A stretch of 64,000 nt of DNA from Hippopus hippopus. Taxonomy: Eukaryota; Mollusca; Bivalvia; Cardiida; Cardiidae. The stretch covers positions 29,372,122-29,436,121 of the forward strand of contig OX328101.1 of NCBI GenBank assembly GCA_946811185.2, in the 5' to 3' direction. The position numbers and the translations under genes were made by a program. The notes beneath the pieces are model-generated. The model ran no database searches, was not told the origin of the DNA, and was given only the letters and a program-made list of their open reading frames with translations. This document shows positions 33,191 through 43,279 of the stretch, in pieces (within the stretch, counting starts at the first letter, position 1; each line of letters opens with the position of its first letter).

Positions 33191-34766
33191 CATTCTAACA
33201 TGACACGTGAATTCGGCTCTATAAACACAGGGTAACAAAAGCGTGGTAAAATCTACGTCATTCTATATAGAGAGACGTCATTCTGTATAAAGTAAGTCGC
33301 CTGTGGCTGTTCCACGTGTTCACCCTCCGATATTTTGGAACGCTCATTGACCAGGGAGGGAGGAAAATCCTTAAGGATTTACCGATATTAACTGTTTTTC
33401 ATAGAAATTGACAACGATGGAACTATTTGAAATGCTACCAGTGAACATATGTAAATCAAGTGTCTTTTCAAGTTGAAGGTTAGTTCAAACTTGACCGGTG
33501 TTGCATTGGAAATGGGATTGGGAGTGGGTGGAGTGATATTCAGAGCATTCGAAGCAGCTGCGACTATAGAATGCTTGACAATACATTCATTCTTCTTTGT
33601 AATTTGAAAGGGAGAAAATATAACAGTAACACGGTGCGGTTTTTATGATGTGTTTCATGCCTGAGGTTTTATAGAAATTTTGATTCTTTTCAAATTTACC
33701 GACTTGGCAGTGGGGTTTTGATTTGGTAAATAAGTGGAACAGCCGTGGTTTGTTCAAGGGAATATGACACGTATCCGCGTTTTTACACTAAGTATGCACT
33801 TGTTTTCCTTTGATATAGAGTTAATCATGTTAGAATCGAAGTAATCTTCTTTCTATCGTGGTTTATCGTTCATTCTAACATGACACGTGAATTCGGCTCT
33901 ATAAACACAGTGCAACGAAAGCGTGGTAAAATTAAAAAATAATCTTCTTTCTATCGTGGTTTATCGTTCAATAAACCACGGTTGTGAGTTATGAGGCACA
34001 ACAAATAATCCACGAGGGCGATAGCCTGAGTGGGTTATTCATTGTGCCTCATAACTCAACGTGGTTTATTGAACGATAAACCACGATAGAAAGAAGATTA
34101 TTTCGATTCTAACATGACCAACTCCTGTTCAAAGGAAAACAAGTTCATACTTGGAGTAAAAACGCGGATGCAGATAATATTCCATTGAATAAACCACGGC
34201 TGTTCCACTTACTTACCAAAACAAAACCTCACTGCCCAGTCGGTAAATATGAAAAGAATCAAAATTTCATTCAAACCATAGGCATCAGACACAACATAAA
34301 AAACCGTACCTTTTTACTGTTATATTTTTTCCCTTTCAAATGACAAAGAATAATGATTGTATTGTCAAGCACAAAAGTCGCAGCTGCTTCGAATGCTCTG
34401 AATATAACTACACCCACTCCCAATCCCATTTCCAAGGCAACACCGGTCAATTTTGAACTAACCTGCAACTTGAAAAGACACTTGATTTACATATGTTTAC
34501 TGGTAACATTTCATATAGTTCCACCGTTGTCAGTTTTTAATTAAACAGTTAATATCGGTAAAGCCTTAAGGATTCTCCTTCCTCCTTTCAAGGAGCGGAA
34601 AATGGTGATTTGTTCATTGATAAAATATCGGAGGGCGAAGACATGGAACAGCCACAGGCGACTTACTTTATACAGAATGACGTCACTCTATATAGAATGA
34701 CGTAGATTTTACCACGCTTTCGTTGCACTGTGTTTATAGAGCCGAATTCACGTGTCATGTTAGAAT
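33191..34766. mobile_element. large foldback element, ~650-bp inverted arms
   Basis: The left arm (33191-33840) begins CATTCTAACATGACACGTGA, and the right arm (34103-34766) ends with its mirror TCACGTGTCATGTTAGAAT. Matching blocks along both arms include GAATTCGGCTCTATAAACAC, TAAAGTAAGTCGCCTGTGGC and TGGGATTGGGAGTGGGTG. The ~260-bp spacer holds its own hairpin unit. There is no coding capacity. Confidence 0.88.
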
Positions 34767-35330
34767 TAAGAAATAATCTTCTTTCTATCATGGTTTATCA
34801 TTCAATAAACCACAGTTGTGAGTTATGAGGCACAATAAACAATCCACAAAGGCGATAGCCCGAGTGGTTTATTCATTGCGCCTCATAACTCACAACGTGG
34901 TGACGTCATTCTATATAAAGTAAGTAAGTTATTCAATGGAATATAATCTGCATCCGCGTTTTTACTCTAAATATGAACTTGTTTTCCTTTCATTAAGAGT
35001 TGGTTATGTTAGAATCGAAATAATCTTCTTTCTATCGTGGTTTATCGTTCAATAAACTACGTTGTGAGTTATGAGGCACAATGAATTAACTACTCGGGCT
35101 ATCGCCCTCGTGAATTGTTTATTGTGTCTCATAACTCACAACTGTGGTTTACTGAATGATAAACCACGATAGAAAGAAGATTATTTCTTAAATAAACCAC
35201 GTTGTGAGTTATGAGGCGCAATGAATTAACCACTCGGGCTATCGCCCTCGTGGATTATTTTTTGTGCTTCATAACTCACAACTGGTTTATTGAACGATAA
35301 ACCACGATAGAAAGAAGATTATTTCTTAAG
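33938..35330. repeat. cluster of four ATAATCTTCTTTCTATCGTGG hairpin units
   Basis: Full or half hairpins are at about 33938-34106, 34771-34895, 35020-35187 and 35190-35330. Each has ATAAACCACGATAGAAAGAA, TTGTGAGTTATGAGGCACAA and a central CGAGGGCGATAGCC motif mirrored. A further fragment of the foldback arm (34897-35019) separates two units. Confidence 0.85.
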
Positions 35331-35333
35331 TAT

Positions 35334-36020
35334 CGTGTGTGCCCACCGTTTATTGCAATGCATTCAACGAGCCGATTTCGCATAAATCGCAGTAAGTTTG
35401 CCGGTGTAACCTGTAAAATAGCCATCCTTATCTAAGATAGCGTTCGTTTGACTTCAAGCACCGTAACCGAATGGTCATGACTAGATCTACGTCAGAAATT
35501 TCGCCAAACATATGCTTTAAGGGCAAAAGATCTGGTGACACAGCAGGCCAAACAAGAGTATGAATTTTTTTTTGGTCTCAGGAAATTTAACCAACCCGTG
35601 GGCGAGCGTTGTCTTGATTGAACGAAATGAAATGGCTGCGTGCTCCAAGAAACGACAAAACAAAGGAGCGAATGGTACAGTAGGGTTCTTAGAGTTGCAG
35701 TTGTTCCTTTCCAAGCCATTACACTGCATCCACCTGAAGGTATGCGCTGAACGACCCGTGCGTCGAAAACCCGTTCACTTTCACGTCGACAGACAACGTC
35801 TGCCATTACCATTGAATGCGGTTCCTAAGTCGCTGTTGGCGTCAAAGGATTTCTTGAAGGCGTGGCGTCACACGAGATCGCCGAGTATTCTGAAACACTA
35901 CTTGTGTATTTGGTACCGTATCCGTAGACTTTTTTTTTAGGTATCTATGCCTTCAAGCAACCTAATCTGTGTTCTCCATGTTTCAAGCATGCCACCGGCA
36001 CGTAAACGTACAATTATCAG
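35334..36020 (-). pseudogene. Tc1/mariner-like transposase pseudogene
   Basis: On the minus strand, broken frames give the hallmarks of a Tc1-family DD(E/D) transposase in order. An N-terminal helix-turn-helix-like piece (RAGGMLE) is followed by RSRVTPRLQE, VVQRIPSGGCSVMAW, QDNARPR (second catalytic Asp), VWPAVSPDLLPLKHMF and a C-terminal GGHTRY. Frameshifts and stops separate them, and the segment expected to hold the first catalytic Asp is deleted, so it is about 0.69 kb against ~1 kb for an intact gene. It cannot make active enzyme. It directly abuts the hairpin cluster on its 3' side. Antisense frames over it are shadows. Confidence 0.85.
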
Positions 36021-36552
36021 ATAGACGCTGCATCTCCCAAGTGCATGAAAAATCCAAAGATGTTTTGTCTTACAGTCAATCTATAATGGTTGGCTAAAAC
36101 GGCCTAGGCCTAGGGTCTTTGATAATTCAGAGTTTCGCTTTCTTGTGCTTAATTGGGTTCGATATTCACAGACAATGATCCTAAAGTTCCTCATATGTCA
36201 GTATATCGCATGATGTCGTGAAACAAAGATACAGTAAGCGATATATCAACGCCTTGATTGTGAGAAAATAAGGAATCCGAAAATAGCCATTGGAGAAAAG
36301 GATAGCTCTTTGACACGCAACATGTATCATCGAGATAAGATTGGACAGAGACAATTTATCTTTGTGTCTTTGAAAATTCGATTAACTAAATAGATTTTGT
36401 ACGTGGCCATCCTTCTCACGTGACTAAGATGGATTAAGTCCTTATACTAATTCGGAAATAGTCCAACACTGAATATAAGCTAATTATGGTTCTAAGAACG
36501 AAATAAAGAAGAGATTTCTAATGTGTCCAGTATTTTGCATAGAAGACAAGTT
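36020..36552. other. no gene seen
   Basis: AT-rich sequence with no recognised repeat or domain. Confidence 0.35.
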
Positions 36553-36764
36553 TTAACCCTTAGGCTGCTAAGGGCGACTCACTGACCTTTTGCGGATAGT
36601 GTAGATCAAGATCAGACTGCACAGAACGTGCAGTCTGATCTTGGTCTACACTGTCCGAAGAGGAGATATTATTCCCAAAAACATAACTTTGAAATTTCAA
36701 TATTTGGGTTTTTTATTATCGAATTGAAAATTTCATTTTAATTATTTAGCAGGATAAGGGTTAA
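36553..36764 (+). mobile_element. F2 hairpin MITE, complete, TTAA-bounded
   Basis: This is the model F2 copy. TTAA at 36553-36556 and 36761-36764. The left end is CCCTTAGGCTGCTAAGGG and the right end is TTAGCAGGATAAGGG. The hairpin arms are GGATAGTGTAGATCAAGATC and the mirror. The 27-nt core at 36612-36638 has stem TCAGACTGCAC, loop AGAAC and the complementary arm. Confidence 0.92.
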
Positions 36765-36882
36765 AGAGTTTCTTCTCAATATGGCCTATCAGGATTTAAA
36801 TCAATCAACCAATAAACAAACATTATTTCATTTGTCCTTTTCAGAGTAGCAACAGCTTAACTTTAGAACATGCAGAACGTAT

Positions 36883-37155
36883 ACTTGAGCCATGCTCTGT
36901 GAAAAGGGGGCTTAATGCATTTGCGAAAAGTATCGACCCATGTCAGCCTGCGCACTCCGCGCAGGCTGACATGGGCCAAAACTTTTCGCTATCTTTAAAT
37001 ATTCTGCGTGTCAGCGGATTATTCTACCTTATGATTCAGTCGGTTGTTTGAAAAAAAAAAATGGATTGTATGGATACATGATTATGTGAAGACTTGCTTG
37101 GTATAATGCATCACGGAGATGCATGAAGGCCCCTTTTGTCAGAGCATGACTCGTA
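36883..37155 (+). mobile_element. F3 MITE, complete
   Basis: The ends are TTGAGCCATGCTCTGTGAAA and CAGAGCATGACTC. The left arm continues GGGGGCTTAATGCAT. The hairpin is centred at 36943-36969 (stem TCAGCCTGCGC, loop ACTCC). The right half carries ATGATTCAGTCGGTTGTTTG and ATGCATCACGGAGATGCATG. Confidence 0.88.
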
Positions 37156-37164
37156 TTTAGAAGT

Positions 37165-37350
37165 CAGAAAGATATGAGCCATGCATTTTCGCTTCTCACC
37201 TCTGCTGGAGCATGTGAGAAAAGTAGTCGGTGGCTTTGGAAAGAAAGTTGTGTCAGTACTGGTGTGAGAAAGCCAGGAAACGCATGTGCGTCACCGACCG
37301 CCATGATATGACCTTAGCTGTTAAAGTGGCGTTAAACCCCAATACAACCA
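37165..37350 (+). mobile_element. SINE fragment, S1-related
   Basis: TGAGAAAAGTAGTCGGTGGC, GTCAGTACTGGTGTGAGAAA and GACCGCCATGATATGACC end in GGCGTTAAACCCCAATACAA. It is related to the variant at 49445. Confidence 0.65.
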
Positions 37351-37354
37351 ACAT

Positions 37355-37555
37355 ATGAGCCATGCTCTGGCAAAAGGGGTTTTTAATGCATCTCTTGATG
37401 CATCATTAAAAGCAGGTCTCCACATAATTGTGGATGCATAAAATCCATTTTGTCTAACGACCGGCTGAATAATGAGGAAAAGTAGTCTAAAGCAAAAAGT
37501 TTCGAATAAGTAGTCAGCCTGCACGGACTGCGCAGGCTGACCTGAGTTTGCACAG
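37355..37555 (-). mobile_element. F3 MITE, reverse orientation, truncated
   Basis: ATGAGCCATGCTCTGGCAAA, ATGCATCATTAAAAGCAGG and GGATGCATAAAATCCATTTTG. The hairpin core is at 37514-37540 with loop GGACT (AGTCC on the other strand). Confidence 0.8.
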
Positions 37556-37819
37556 AACTTGACTGATGTGCATTTGAACACGTTTCTTAAACATTTTCAT
37601 TTGCGGTGTAGTGTCAGTTGTGTACACTGCGGCATAGCATACGTTTTTGTTGGTATCAATTTACTGCGTGAATGTACCCTTATACGTAACTGTAAAATCC
37701 TAGTAAAATATCAAACGGCCAAAAGGTTTTATATATCTGGTGGAGAGTGATGTACTTTCGAGGTATTTTATTTTCATATTTTTCTCTTTTCATACGACTG
37801 GGACATTATTATAATTGGC

Positions 37820-38080
37820 CTGCAACACGCGAAAAGGGACAGTCGGACATTTGCGTAAGGTGTCGTCTCGGATCAGCCTGCACAGTCCGCGCAGGCTAAT
37901 CCGAGACGGCACTTTACGACTACATTAGATTTTGAGCTACAGTAGACTTGCGCAAAACAGAAAATTACATGAAAACGGAAAGTGTCGTTTCGGATTAGCC
38001 TGCGCGGACTGCGCAGGCTGATCCGAAACGACACTTTACGCAAATGTCCTAGTGCCCCTTTTCACGTGTTGCAGGCCATA
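37820..38080. mobile_element. F4 double-hairpin MITE, second copy
   Basis: The ends are TGGCCTGCAACACGCGAAAA and the mirrored TTTTCACGTGTTGCAGGCCA. Hairpin cores are at 37873-37899 (loop AGTCC) and 37995-38021 (loop GGACT). It is near-identical to 9772-10038 over the full length. Confidence 0.9.
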
Positions 38081-38097
38081 TAGAGGCCCTGATACGA

Positions 38098-38345
38098 TAA
38101 CATGTATTTGAGCTATGCTCTGTGAAAAGGGGGTTCAGTGCATCTGCAAAGAGTACCACCCCAAGTCAGCCTGACTTGATTCGAAACTTTTTGCTATTGG
38201 TCAGTTTTCTACATGTCAAAAGACCATTCTACCTCATGTCTCAGTCGGTTTTAGACAAAATGGATTTTTATGGATCCATAGTTATATTATAACTTGCTTG
38301 ATATAATTCATCACAGATGTATCAAAACCCTTTTGCCAGAGCGCC
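38098..38345 (+). mobile_element. F3 MITE, hairpin partly deleted
   Basis: TTGAGCTATGCTCTGTGAAA, GTCAGCCTGACTTG (apex lost), TTTTATGGATCCATAG, then TTTTGCCAGAGCG. Confidence 0.8.
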
Positions 38346-38489
38346 AATCATTTCTTTAAGTAAATGTCAGCTATCTGTACAGGGCTACAACAGTCTGTAG
38401 CCTTTACTTCTTATCGATATGTTAGTATACTCAAGAAAAAGTTTTATCGCATAAAACCTCCTCCGGCAGTGTATTAAACCCATGACATA

Positions 38490-38520
38490 TTTTTGATAAT
38501 ACACTAGTGTATTATCGTTT
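38490..38520. repeat. 22-bp perfect palindrome
   Basis: GATAATACAC is followed immediately by TAGTGTATTATC, together a perfect self-complementary stretch. It resembles the TTATC/GATAA motifs of the hairpin at 38942-39060. Confidence 0.7.
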
Positions 38521-38941
38521 TTTGCGTCCCGGTTCTGATCAGTTTTCAGTCACGAGCGCGTGAAGCCAGAGAAACCAACCACAGTGTGTGCGGGAATTTG
38601 TACTGTTAGGCCGTTTCGGGGAAAAATGACGTCACTGTTGCTAAGACGTATACGCGTGGAAAGTTTTTGATTTTCGTGTTTGATAAAAACCAAGAAATGC
38701 AGCGAAAGTCTCTTAAAATCAGTATTATTGCGGAAATAGGTGGACTAAACCTCTCTGTAAAATATTTCACTCTTCTTTCGGTGTAAATGTCAAAGAACTA
38801 TCTACTTGTGTACGTACACATTTGAAACCAAACTACAACTGTAAACATGGACCCGTGAACGGTATAGAGGCTAAAGGTGATGATGCGGGATGTTTTCCTG
38901 TCTGTCATTCGTTTTATGTGATAAATAGAATCTCAAATTCG

Positions 38942-39060
38942 TGTTTATGTATTATCATTTTTATCAAACTCGTTGACTAAAATGTATTTGACGCTCGCTA
39001 AGGCTCGCGTCATACAATTTTAGTCAACTCGTTTGATAAAAATGATAATACATAAACACT
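38942..39060. mobile_element. hairpin element, ~53-bp arms
   Basis: GTTTATGTATTATCATTTTT is mirrored by AAAAATGATAATACATAAAC. Inner arms TTGACTAAAAT and GACGC are mirrored around a TCGCTAAGGCTC loop. Pairing is almost complete. Confidence 0.85.
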
Positions 39061-39229
39061 CATGTAAGATCCTCTATTTCTTATTTCACTTTTGCTGGTT
39101 TTCTTGGCTGTCTGCTCAGTTCTGTCTGAATACCACACTGTATACTTTTCTGTAATATCAAATGTATAGATTATCATGTAACAGGGTATAAAGATTTTGT
39201 ACGTTGATTTTGTCACCCAAAATGTTACG

Positions 39230-39762
39230 TATTTTGGATCAGAGGTATGAATATTATTATAAGACTAACTATCGATTTATAGTATAGTTTGTTAAAGTTC
39301 CAGTCGCTGGTAGAAAAATGAATACTAAATCTAGAATTAATTTTTGAAACTTCAATTCTATTTAACAATTCACTTCTCTGCCAGCGATTTGAACTTTGGC
39401 AGACTATAACGTAACACACTGTCACACTCATGAAAATATCCATACTTTTAACTCTATACCACACAACAAAAATGTAGACTTGTCCAAATTGAAAGCATTT
39501 TCAGAAGACAAAAATTTAAATGTGGCTAAAATGATAGAATTTGTCTGTAATAGGGTAGAAAACATTATGAGAAAAGGAGAAAAAACATTTTCTCCTTTAC
39601 CCACAATGTTTTTTTAAAAGGCCTTTTTGTCATGGTCGTTAAAATTCGGGATTGTGTGATTAAGTGTTAAATTGTATGAATTAAATTTACCTTCAATATT
39701 GACCGCCCCGCCCCCTCCGAGATGTTAACTTTTGGCCCCTAGTGGGCCTGTAAACTCAATAA
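39230..39762. mobile_element. F5 MITE split by an F1 element
   Basis: The left part includes AGTCGCTGGTAGAAAAATGA and its mirror TTCTCTGCCAGCGATTTGAA. It breaks at CATACTTTTAA (39451) and resumes at TTAAATTGTATGAATTAAAT (39667). It ends GGCCCCTAGTGGGCC. Confidence 0.8.
39448..39670 (-). mobile_element. F1 hairpin MITE nested in F5, TTAA on both sides
   Basis: The F1 body (39452-39666) is flanked by TTAA at 39448-39451 and 39667-39670. The interrupted F5 host has a single TTAA at this point in its intact relative (33064-33070 region). This shows TTAA target duplication directly. The hairpin is shortened (GAGAAAAGGAGAAAAAACAT and on). Confidence 0.9.
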
Positions 39763-39999
39763 ATCTTGTGGTATCGACTATTGGGTACTTGAAGAAAAGC
39801 ATAAAAGAATGCATTTCGTTCAGAGTTTTTTTTAAACTGGTCAAGAGCAATTTTTCTTTTTTCCGCAATATTTTGCTCATATATTCAGGCATTAAACAAA
39901 GATTATTAAAAGTGATTTACAAAATTTTAAAGGATGTATTACCGAAAGGTAATGAATTTACCACATGTATTTCCTTAACAAAGACGACATAAGAAGCTT

Positions 40000-40080
40000 T
40001 TGTGAACAGGTTAGATCAAGATCAGACTGCACAGAACGTGCAGTCTGATCTCCTATCTTCACTGTCCACTACCATATTGT
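40000..40080. mobile_element. F2 hairpin core
   Basis: Core at 40022-40048, stem TCAGACTGCAC, loop AGAAC; arms decay outward. Confidence 0.8.
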
Positions 40081-40149
40081 AAATTAAGACCAAATTGTTT
40101 CATCTTGCACGGAATCTGCATTTGTAGCCGTTGAAAAGGTGTGTGCGTT

Positions 40150-40665
40150 AACCAGAAGGAAACATTTTTAACCTTTCCAAAGTGAAAGCAGTAGCAGACG
40201 ACAACTTAAGTATGGTTTAGATGATGGTATTTGTTTACTGAAAGTTAGAAAATGAATCGTGCTCTGTGAAAAGGGGGCTTAATACATTTGCAAAAAGTAT
40301 CGACCCAGGTCAGCCTGCGCAGTCCGCCCTGGGTCAAAACTTTTTGTTTTTGGTAAATTTCTGCATGTCAAAAGACCAGTGTACCTCGTGATTCAGTCCG
40401 TTGTTACCTCATGATTCCGTCCGTTGTTATGAAAAAAAAAAAAAGATTTTATGGATCTATAATACTGTAATGACTCTCTTGGTATAATGCATCACAGAGA
40501 TGCATTAAGCCCCCTTTTGCCAGAGCGCGGCTCAAATATTTTTGGAAAAGGGGGAAATGCTGTTGACCAGTAGGCCTATTTTCTCCTTTTCATAACGATG
40601 TTTTCTGTAAAAGTCTTCACCTTTCGGCCATGTTAAAACATGGGATTGTTTGGTAATGGGTTAAA
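40150..40665 (-). mobile_element. F1 MITE split by an F3 element
   Basis: The F1 left half (CTTTCCAAAGTGAAAGCAGT to TACTGAAAGTTAGAAAA, about 40172-40252) and right half (TTGGAAAAGGGGGAAATGCT to GGTAATGGG and TTAA at 40662-40665) flank an F3 copy. Confidence 0.75.
40253..40535 (+). mobile_element. F3 MITE nested in F1
   Basis: ATGAATCGTGCTCTGTGAAA to TTTTGCCAGAGCGCGGCTCA. The 5' arm TCAGCCTGCGC with loop AGTCC is present at 40310, but the 3' arm of the core is deleted. Confidence 0.85.
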
Positions 40666-40832
40666 TATTCAGTTGTTGACCTGAATTAGTATCCGGCGGA
40701 CGTGGGAATTAGTCACAATGCAGTCAATAATGCATCGCAATAGACTATTCATAGATCCCAAATAAAACGCACGCCTGCAGATGAATACAAATTTCATCAT
40801 AATCCGATCTATTTATGGAATAGATTATCACT

Positions 40833-41038
40833 TTACCAAACAATCTCTGTGTTCTAACGACTCTGAAGTAGAAAGCTTTCCGAAAACATTCCGGGAAAAG
40901 GAAAAAAAAACTGGTAGCCAACATTTCTATCCTTTCAAAGACGGATTCCAGTAATGTAAGCCACATTTATTTCGTATTATCTGCAATTCTTTTCAATATT
41001 GACAATTTTGAGAACTTTGTCGGCTAGTAAGGAGTTAA
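40833..41038 (+). mobile_element. F1 MITE, diverged
   Basis: TTTACCAAACAATCTCTGTG, ACGACTCTGAAGTAGAAAGC, a damaged hairpin, TGTAAGCCACATTTATTTCG, then CTAGTAAGGAGTTAA. Confidence 0.75.
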
Positions 41039-41104
41039 GGATTGCATGCCAACATCCCTTCCGTGCTATGCATGTTGATGTTTGTCGCTGCAATCGGTTG
41101 TGTT

Positions 41105-41470
41105 TTCTGGAGTATGGAAGCCTTGACGGAACACTAGATCATTACGGTGCTATTTGCTGCTTAAAGGTGTGATGTCGACCTACGATTGGATGTCGTGATG
41201 TCTGGAGTATGGAAGCCTTGACAGTACACTAAATCATTACGGTGCTATTTGCTGCAAGTATGATGTCGAGTGTTGTCATATCTGCAGTATGGAAGCCTCG
41301 ACGGTACACTAGATCATAACGGTGCTTTTTGCTGCTTAAAGGTATGATGTCAGTTGTCATTATGTCTGCAGTATGGAAGCCTTGACGGTACTCTAGATCA
41401 TTACGGTGCTATTTGCTGCTTAAAGGTATGATGTCGAGCTGCAATCGGATGTCGTGATGTCTGGAGTATG
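41105..41470 (+). repeat. ~90-bp tandem repeat, four units
   Basis: GGAGTATGGAAGCCTTGACG or a close variant recurs near 41109, 41199, 41287 and 41370, each followed by ACTAGATCATTACGGTGC and GCTGCTTAAAGGTATGATGT. A fifth unit is cut at about 41470. Confidence 0.88.
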
Positions 41471-41800
41471 ATTTGACCAGTAAATTTCTGCATTGCAAAG
41501 GATCAGTCTTCCAATCATTCAGTCAGTTGCAAGACAAATTGAGTTTTATGGATTCATAATTACATGATGGCTTGCTTGGTAAAATTTAGCCTGGGTTCCA
41601 GTCCGATCATTTTCCTTTATATATACGGACGTTATTCTGATAAATAACTGAGGAATCGGTTATCAGTTTATTGCCATAGATATGTATAGATCGTGAAAGG
41701 AGGCTGCAATAAGGAGTGATTAAACAGTTATTACCACCTGGATCCAGGCAGTGTAAAATGCAACACGGATATGTATTAAACTCCCATTTGCCAGAGTGCG
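41470..41800. mobile_element. F3 remnant with internal insertion
   Basis: GACCAGTAAATTTCTGCATTG, ATTCAGTCAGTTGCAAGACA and TTTATGGATTCATAATTACA, then foreign sequence, then CTCCCATTTGCCAGAGTGCGG. The interposed ~160 bp (41590-41750) is not recognised. Confidence 0.6.
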
Positions 41801-42091
41801 GTTCAAATGAACAAGAGTAACTTAAATGCGGTTGCCAACGCTCGATTGCAGTTGCATAGTGAATGAAAATTATAGTCGAAAGGGGACATAACTAGGTAAA
41901 AAAATCAAAGCTAACTCTTTCCCTACCATAGACGACACAAGCAGCTTTTGCGGCCAGTGTAGGTCAAGATCAGACTGCAAAGTACCTCATTCTAGAGTAT
42001 GACAAAACTGTCTTGCTGCGGGACGGTATATATAGCCATTAAAAAATTGATTCATTTATTTGATAGTTTAAGATAAATCTCTTTAGCAATA

Positions 42092-42413
42092 GCCTAGTCA
42101 CGGCAGATTAGTCGGTAACGTACAGGACTTGAAAACAGGGGGTTGCTGGTTCGATCCCCGGCTCAGCCAATTTCTTTCCGAGGATTGATGATAGTCATTG
42201 CTACAGGATTCATTCCTCTGTCACCGCTGTTCATTGTTTCGACGATGGTTATGTGGGAAAGCAGCCAGTGGCTTGGAAAGAATATTGTGCGGAGTACTGG
42301 TAAAAAGAAACTCCAGGAAAGCACGGATAGGTGCACTGGCCGCCGCGATGAAAATGAAATAATGTCAAAAACAGCGTTAAACAGCATACAAACGATACAA
42401 AATAATGCAAATT
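42092..42413 (+). mobile_element. tRNA-derived SINE (S1), full length, 16-bp TSD
   Basis: AATCTCTTTAGCAATA occurs exactly at 42076-42091 and 42414-42429. The head carries GGTTCGATCCCCGGC as B-box. The body has TTCTTTCCGAGGATTGATGA, GAAAGCAGCCAGTGGCTTGG and GGTGCACTGGCCGCCGCG, and ends with a GCGTTAAAC tail. The intact TSD suggests one of the younger insertions in the window. Confidence 0.93.
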
Positions 42414-42640
42414 AATCTCTTTAGCAATACTAACAGCGATGGGAGAAATATGTCAAGGTTTTCGAGTGGCGCCGACGCAGACTACAGTCGGGTTGTTAGC
42501 GTAACTACATACTGACATTAAAGGGGCATATTTTGAGTTTTTTTCTTGTTAAACACTGATGAATATATTATTATTGATCTTTCTCTGCAAACATAAACAA
42601 ACTCGAGAGTAATTTTTGTAGAATGGTGCAATTCTTGCAC

Positions 42641-42852
42641 TTAACCCGTATGCTGCTGAGCGCGACTTACTGACCTTTTGCGGACAGTGTAGATCAAGAT
42701 CAGATTGCACAGAACGTGCAGTCTGATCATTCATCTACACTGTCCGATAAGGACATATTTTCCACCAAAAATTACCTTTGAAATAGCAAAATTTGGGGTT
42801 TTGCTATGGACTTAAAAGTTTCATTTCACTTATTTAGCAGGATAAGGGCTAA
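42641..42852 (+). mobile_element. F2 hairpin MITE, near complete
   Basis: TTAA at 42641-42644; the right end is GATAAGGG with CTAA in place of TTAA. The core at 42698-42724 has one stem change (TCAGATTGCAC) and loop AGAAC. Confidence 0.9.
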
Positions 42853-43279
42853 TAATGGGATAGGTTGTTTTTTTTTCAGTATGGAATCCCGTCTAATTTT
42901 AAACTCACCATACCTTTTTGAATACGATCAACATAATGAGTACGATGCACGTGTTTATGACCATGTGACATTCTCAAAACTCACTGCAAAATTCTGGCCC
43001 GAAATTGAAAGTTCCATACGAGGCTACATGTTTGTATTACTTACAAAAAACACTGAAAAATGCTTAAAAAAGAAACAATTCTGTTTCTTATTTTTCGGGA
43101 CAGACAAAAATCTTGTAAGGATATTGTTGGTTATTTTATGAGCGGATTTGTCAAGGATTTAATCAGATTATAGATACTGCATTTTGCATTTAACGCGTTA
43201 CTAAATATAGCATACGATACGACAGATATATATTTTTAGGCAAGAATTCAAACCCTGAATTCTGTTATTGCCAGTGTCG

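Noticed and set aside
35560..35940. 126-codon plus-strand open frame
   Set aside because: It is antisense to the Tc1 transposase pseudogene, whose landmarks read on the minus strand.
36553..36764. F2 hairpins as rho-independent terminators or riboswitches
   Set aside because: The genome is clearly eukaryotic and the hairpins belong to dispersed TTAA-bounded elements.
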